From: Cryobacterium sp. Y50
GTDB lineage: Bacteria > Actinomycetota > Actinomycetes > Actinomycetales > Microbacteriaceae
DNA length: 57,408 nt
NCBI RefSeq assembly: GCF_002929805.1
Contig: NZ_PJJM01000076.1
Coordinates: 1 to 57,408 of the forward strand
Reading direction: 5' to 3'
Of the stretch, positions 53,156 to 57,408 are shown piece by piece (position 1 is the stretch's first letter; each line of letters opens with the position of its first letter). The translations under genes and the position numbers were made by a program. The notes under the pieces are model-generated. The model saw only the letters and a list, made by a program, of their open reading frames with translations, did no database searches and was not told the origin of the DNA.

Positions 53156-54356
53156 GCGGCGAATGCGCGCGGGCGAAGTCGGCACCATCCGCATCGTCGT
53201 CTTGGCGAACGGACAGGTGCAGGCGCATGCACGGATGCGGGACGAGTTCGGGACGCTCCATCGGCTGAAAGGAACACGTGCCACCGAGGTGGAGGCCCGC
53301 CGGGCACTTGATGACCAGGCCGGCCTGCTCCGAAATGGCATCACAGGGCTGTCTTTGACTGCGTACTCGACGATTGCGGAGGCCGCGATGGTCTTCTTAG
53401 ACGACAAGCGGCGGTCCGGAACGGTCGAGATCTCCACCATCGAGACGTACGAGTTCAGCGTCAACAACGTCATCATTCCCGAGTGTGGGGATCTGCTCCT
53501 GACCGACCTCACCGTGTTGCGTTGCAACCGGATTCTGCAGCACATTCGCGAGACTAAATCCTTATCGGCAGCTCGCAAGGCTCGCAGCATGTTCTCGCAG
53601 ATTTGCGCCACTGGAATCGAACATGGTGTGCTCGCTTTCAACCCCGTTCGCGACGCCCGCGCCCTGCCGGTGGCGCCTAAGAAGGAATCGGCCCTCACCC
53701 CTGAGCAATTGGAAATCGTGCGCGCCCTCATGCGATCCTGGCGGTCTGAGAGAGACCATTTCGGCCCGCGCCCCAACGCACGCCTGCTGGAGAATGCCAT
53801 GTGGATCATGGTGGGCACTAGCGCTCGCCTAGGGGAGGTACTTGCCCTCCGTCGATGCGATGTCGACGTGACCGCGAACCCGCCCACCGTGCTCATCGCG
53901 AGCACAATCACTCAGACTCGCGCCGAGGGACTGCGCAGGAAGCCTTCTCCGAAACGATCCCGGCAGAAGCGGCGCATTGCCCTGCCGAGTTTCGCGGCGA
54001 CCGCAGTCCGCCGGCAACTGTCAGAGGCGAGCCGAGACAGGGAGGCTTATCTCTTTGCAACGAAGACGGGCGAACCACGCAGCGTCAGCAATGTTGAACG
54101 GTTGCTCCGCACTTTCGTCGCCGACAACGAGAAGACACTGGAAGGCGCTGGGATCAACGTGGGGGAATTTACCACCCACATCTTTCGACGCACAGCGGCC
54201 ACGCACATTGAAGCTGTTGCGGGCATCACACTCGCGTCGCGGCTCCTCGGACACTCGAATGAGCAGGTCACCCGTGCCAGCTACGTTGTCACTGCCGAAC
54301 TGGTCGACCCCATCACTGCACAGATTATGGACGAGGCTCTAGAAGGGCTCCTATAA
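53148..54356 (+). CDS. int: Tyrosine-type site-specific integrase
   Basis: A 402-residue tyrosine recombinase. The N-terminal arm-binding region is followed by a SAM-like core-binding domain (TIAEAAMVFLDDKRRSGTVE...). The catalytic domain has Arg227 (TSARLGEVLALRR), His344 and Arg347 (HIFRRTAATHI), His369 (LLGHSNEQVTRASY) and nucleophile Tyr379. All expected active-site residues are present, so the enzyme looks functional. Its neighbour is the excisionase-like gene and its core site is probably the tRNA-Gln fragment at 52749. Confidence 0.95.
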   Translation: MPRRRMRAGEVGTIRIVVLANGQVQAHARMRDEFGTLHRLKGTRATEVEARRALDDQAGLLRNGITGLSLTAYSTIAEAAMVFLDDKRRSGTVEISTIETYEFSVNNVIIPECGDLLLTDLTVLRCNRILQHIRETKSLSAARKARSMFSQICATGIEHGVLAFNPVRDARALPVAPKKESALTPEQLEIVRALMRSWRSERDHFGPRPNARLLENAMWIMVGTSARLGEVLALRRCDVDVTANPPTVLIASTITQTRAEGLRRKPSPKRSRQKRRIALPSFAATAVRRQLSEASRDREAYLFATKTGEPRSVSNVERLLRTFVADNEKTLEGAGINVGEFTTHIFRRTAATHIEAVAGITLASRLLGHSNEQVTRASYVVTAELVDPITAQIMDEALEGLL

Positions 54357-54595
54357 GCCGATCTCTCGCTACCAGTGACTCTGGCATCAAATGTATGCAC
54401 ATTAGGATTAAAAGACCGTTCCAGCCGTCTCCCCGTCCGAGTCTTGGAACATTCCCTTCGCTAATTAAAATAAGTCCACGCATGCTCTAAGCAGTTATCG
54501 CCTTGCAACTATCGGCTCCCAAGGCTGACGACATTGTTGCCTTCGCCGGCGGAGGGTATCTCACCCTTGGTGATGCCGAGGCCTACCCCCGCGTC

Positions 54596-54754
54596 ATGAA
54601 CGAAGCTCGTTGGTTACAATTTCGCTCCGTGGTGAGAGGCGCGACGTCACAGTCCACGCAACGACGTCAGTACCGCCGCGTACGCGTCGTCGCGGTGGCC
54701 TGTCTCGTCGTGGCAGTAGCACTGGTGATACCGCTACTCATTTCGGTAAATTAA
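54596..54754 (+). CDS. Possible small membrane protein
   Basis: From ATG 54596 a 52-residue frame begins MNEARWLQFRSVVRGATSQS and ends in one membrane helix (VVAVACLVVAVALVIPLLISV). The frame is open to a TTG at 54503. No good ribosome site is seen. It would be a tail-anchored protein next to the integrase; it may be chance. Confidence 0.3.
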   Translation: MNEARWLQFRSVVRGATSQSTQRRQYRRVRVVAVACLVVAVALVIPLLISVN

Positions 54755-55532
54755 TGAAGGCCGTTCAAAGTTGGCGTTCCAGAGCGTTCCGCCACTTCTT
54801 CTTCTTCGTATGGTTGGTTCGGATGCAGCCTCCGTTGCCGCAAGTTTGCGGGGTGTCTGCAAGCCCTTCACTGATTCGCCACTCCGAGGACAATTGCCCT
54901 CGGAGTTCAAGGTCGAGCCGTCCAGTTTCTCGCCACCAATTCCACTCTGGGTGACAACATCAACATCGCGCTCGTTTTGCTGGGCGTGTCGGTGGTGGCA
55001 TGTGAAAACAGCCTTCGGTCCGTGGGTCTTGGCGTCCACGATCTTGGCATCGGCGTGAGTAGCACTTTTGCTGCCGTCGTCTTCCTGACTCAGTCTCAAC
55101 TCGAGGGGTGGGCCTATGTTCGCATTTGACACGGCGGTCGTAGGGCGCTTGAACGGCGCTTTTTAATTTACGTCCGGTAGACAGCATCTTGAATCTCTTG
55201 CAGGTCATCGATTCCGCCAGCGAGAACTCTGGCCAATTCGGGCCGACATGGGCCGCTTGGCCGACCAGCGAGGGTGTACCACGCCGACGATCGCTGGCAC
55301 GGTTACGTCCGCCCGTGCGTAGCTTGCTGGCGCGGACTTCGGCACACCCCGCTTGCTGAAACATCGGCCCCTCCGAATACGTCACCAAATACTGAACCCT
55401 GCCTCAAGAGGGTGTTGTGCAGAGAGGTCCCCGTTGGTCGCGGCAGCCAACCGTAGTCGGGCGTCGTATTTGCAAGGTTTGGCCTTGCCCCCGTTGGGTG
55501 GACACCTCACAAGAGAGAATGTTCACATGTGA
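54755..55532. other. No gene seen
   Basis: About 780 bases between the integrase region and the IS3 element contain only short, mutually overlapping frames without recognisable motifs. The left end of the IS3 element should fall near 55480-55520, by the sequence GGGTGGACACCTCAC; its inverted repeat cannot be checked because the right end is missing. Confidence 0.4.
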
Positions 55533-55574
55533 AAGACACGCAGGGAGTTCACTCCTGAGTACAAAGACGAGGCC

Positions 55575-55841
55575 GTGAAGCTCGTGATCAACACCGGCAG
55601 GGCGATTGCCACCGTGGCCCGCGAGCTCGGCATCAACGAAGCATCGCTGGGCCGGTGGGTCAGCGCTTTCAAGGCCCGAAATGACACCGGCGAGACCGGA
55701 GTCACGGAGTCGGAACGGGCTGAGTTACTTCGGTTGCGGAAAGAGAACGCGGACCTGAAACTTGATCGGGCGTTTCTAAAAAAAGCGTCCATCTTCTTCG
55801 CCCAGGAAGCGTCGGATACGAGCGTAAAGCGTTCGAACTGA
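55575..55841 (+). CDS. IS3-family OrfA with stop at codon 2 of the usual frame
   Basis: The helix-turn-helix protein of an IS3-family element (AIATVARELGINEASLGRWV, then LLRLRKENADLKLDRAFLKK). The family's normal N-terminus RREFTPEYKDEAVKLV is encoded just upstream, but the ATG before it (55527) is followed at once by TGA, so translation must begin later, for instance at GTG 55575. A run of seven A followed by G (55778-55785) is a classic slippery site. In the -1 frame it opens directly into OrfB, so OrfAB would be made by programmed frameshifting. Confidence 0.75.
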   Translation: MKLVINTGRAIATVARELGINEASLGRWVSAFKARNDTGETGVTESERAELLRLRKENADLKLDRAFLKKASIFFAQEASDTSVKRSN

Positions 55842-56425
55842 TGCTGGCGGAGAAGACCAATTTCACCATCACCCGCATGGTTCGCCTGCTCGAGGTGTCC
55901 CGATCGGGATACTACGTCTGGCTCGACCGGAAGCCATCGGACCGCATGATTCGGCAGGACGGCCTCGAGCAGAAAGTGGCGTGGTTTCACGGTGACTCCG
56001 ACGAGGTTTACGGTTCGCCGAGGATCCTCGCGGACCTCCGTGCTGACGGGGAAACCATCTCGCGCAAGACCGTCGCCAAGATCATGCAACGCCTCGGATT
56101 GGTGGGCATCTGCCCGAAGAAGTGGAAGACCACCACGATCATTGACCACGCCGACGCTTACCCTGTCGATGCGGTCAAACGGGAATGGGACACCGGGGCG
56201 CTGAACCAGGTCTGGGTCGGTGACATCACCTATCTGAGGACTTGGGAGGGATGGGTCTACTTGGCGACCGTGATCGACGCTCACAGCCGCCGGGTGATCG
56301 GCTGGGCCATCGCCGCTCACATGCGGACCGACCTGATCGAGGACGCCCTGATGATGGCCATGGCACTGCGCGGAGACAGGCCGGCGCACGTCATTTTCCA
56401 CAGCGACCGCGGCACCCAAGGCGGA
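55841..56425 (+). pseudogene. IS3-family OrfB cut by an IS30 element
   Basis: The frame holds the N-terminal helical part (NFTITRMVRLLEVSRSGYYVW), then the integrase core with the first catalytic Asp in WVGDITYLRTWEGWVYLATV and the second in HSDRGTQ. At about 56425, just after HSDRGTQ, the sequence changes to the left end of an IS30-type element (GGFNWSSQHSDHG), so the third catalytic residue, a Glu, is lost. The frame runs on to 56491 by chance. The start ATG overlaps the OrfA stop (TGATG). Confidence 0.8.
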
Positions 56426-57338
56426 TTCAACTGGTCGTCGCAACACTCCGATCATGGAGGTATTCGATGGGGCGTCCCGCAGGTTGGATGAAGGAGTTAA
56501 CGGGTAGGTCCCCGATGAAGTCGCCTGGTGCGCCGTCGCATCGGCGGGAGATTGAGCGAGCGTTCTGGGGCGAGGTCGCGCGCGGGCTCTCGAGCAAGAA
56601 TGCGGCAACGGCCGTTGGCGTGTCGCCGGCAGTCGGCGCCCGGTGGTTCCGGCATCGTGGTGGTATGTCTCCCTTCACGCTCGCCCCATTGACTGGTCGC
56701 TATCTCTCGTTTGCTGAGCGTGAGGAAATCGCGTTGTTGCGGGTTCAGGGCACGAGTGTGCGTGGTATTGCCCGGTCGATGGGCAGGTCTGCGTCGACGA
56801 TATCGCGCGAGTTGCGCCGCAACGCTGCCACCCGTGGGGGAAAGCTGGAGTATCGGGCCTCTGTCGCGTAGTGGAAGTCGGACCTTGTGGCGCAACGACC
56901 GAAGACGGTGAAGCTTCTGGCCAATGACCGGCTGCGCGATTACGTCCAAGACCGTCTCTCGGGGGCAGTCAAAGACGCCAACGGTGTGCCCATCTCCGGA
57001 CCGGCGACACAGATGTGGAAGGGGCGCAACAAGCCCCACCGCCAAGATCGACGCTGGGCGACGGTGTGGAGTCCGGAACAGATCGCTGGTCGCCTCCGCA
57101 TCGACTATCCCCACGATCTGTCGATGCGGATCTCCCACGAGGCGATCTACCAGGCGCTGTATGTCCAATCTCGGGGCGCACTCACCCGCGATCTTGTCGC
57201 CAATCTGCGAACAGGGCGGTCGTTGCGGGTCCCGCGCTCCAGGGCGCGGCACCGGCCCGGTGGCCACGTCACCGCCGACGTGATGATCGACAAACGGCCG
57301 GAGGAGGTCGCTGCACGAGAGGTCCCCGGGCATTGGGA
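56426..57338 (+). mobile_element. Defective IS30-family element inserted in IS3
   Basis: The transposase frame starts at ATG 56467 (MGRPAGWMKELTGRSPMKSP). It has the first helix-turn-helix region, then RYLSFAEREEIALLRVQGTS and GIARSMGRSASTISRELRRN, which is the IS30 signature. An in-frame TAG at 56869-56871 replaces what is usually Gln (RASVA-stop-WKSDLVAQRPK). The frame continues with SPEQIAGRLRIDYPHDLSMR and ISHEAIYQALYVQSRGAL, and breaks at about 57338 after VPGHWE, before the DDE core. The element is therefore dead by both a nonsense codon and truncation. Confidence 0.85.
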
Positions 57339-57353
57339 ATCTCAATGTCTTTG

Positions 57354-57408
57354 TCAAGCGGTTTTGAGCATCGGGATCTCGGCTGGTTCCTGGTAGAGGG
57401 TGTGGTCG
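57354..57408 (-). CDS. C-terminal end of a minus-strand gene entering from the right
   Basis: The last 18 codons read DHTLYQEPAEIPMLKTA and stop at 57354-57356. The frame is open to the window edge. Its position directly at the IS30 breakpoint suggests another transposable element inserted here, but the fragment is too short to name a family. Confidence 0.35.
   Translation of the reverse strand, partial: DHTLYQEPAEIPMLKTA

Noticed and set aside
1..57408. CRISPR arrays, rRNA genes or complete tRNA genes
   Set aside because: No regularly spaced direct repeats, rRNA segments or full tRNA cloverleaf were found. The only tRNA-like sequence is the Gln 3' fragment.

Overview
The window reads as accessory DNA from a high-GC Gram-positive actinobacterium. 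Evidence: strongly GC-biased third codon positions, frequent 4-base ATGA gene overlaps, GGAG/AAGGGG ribosome sites, GTG/TTG starts, lipoprotein binding proteins of MalFG-type sugar importers without their own ATPase, ROK and PucR regulators, and a tRNA-Gln 3' end of actinobacterial type. A Microbacteriaceae-like host (Cryobacterium or a relative) is a guess from overall feel, not shown here. Whether this is a genomic island or a plasmid cannot be decided from the window.

Left part (1-9.8 kb): a decayed mosaic. It holds pieces of IS4-, ISL3- and IS3-family elements, two thiamin pyrophosphate riboswitches each ahead of a TenA gene (one without and one with the active-site Cys), a scar where thiM and thiD were collapsed together, several very small membrane proteins, and broken genes (isochorismatase-like hydrolase, NAD(P)H-binding protein, AraC regulator). 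The AraC gene ends abruptly in the tail of a MobF-type conjugative relaxase.

First intact module (9.9-24.1 kb): two divergent operons around a ROK regulator. Leftward: ROK repressor, two permeases, lipoprotein binding protein, cytoplasmic GH15 and cytoplasmic GH31. Rightward: two secreted GH31 enzymes, one with a C-terminal CBM35 and close in sequence to 3-alpha-isomaltosyltransferase (CtsY), the other with a C-terminal CBM20 and a probable 6-alpha-glucosyltransferase (CtsZ). Together they can be read as a complete cycloalternan route: make the cyclic tetrasaccharide from starch outside, import it, open it to isomaltose and split that to glucose inside. A second, diverged relaxase remnant and two plasmid-like genes follow (24.3-27.7 kb).

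Second module (27.7-35.4 kb): a six-gene leftward operon of an NCS1 permease, a hydantoinase/oxoprolinase HyuA-like protein, three tandem DUF917 proteins and a PucR regulator, probably for uptake and ring opening of a hydantoin-like or other N-heterocycle.

Third module (36.4-50.6 kb): a ten-gene leftward operon of binding protein, two permeases, GntR regulator, ROK sugar kinase (NanK-like), DUF4127 protein, FAD oxidoreductase, NanE epimerase, GH38 mannosidase and a secreted GHL10-type hydrolase. NanE and NanK without a sialic acid lyase point to N-acetylmannosamine as an intermediate from something other than sialic acid. This is the best candidate for an undescribed pathway.

Right end (50.8-57.4 kb): a gene-poor stretch, a frameshifted membrane protein, a tRNA-Gln 3' fragment framed by palindromes, an excisionase-integrase pair, and an IS3 element cut by a defective IS30 element that is itself cut by another sequence at the window edge.
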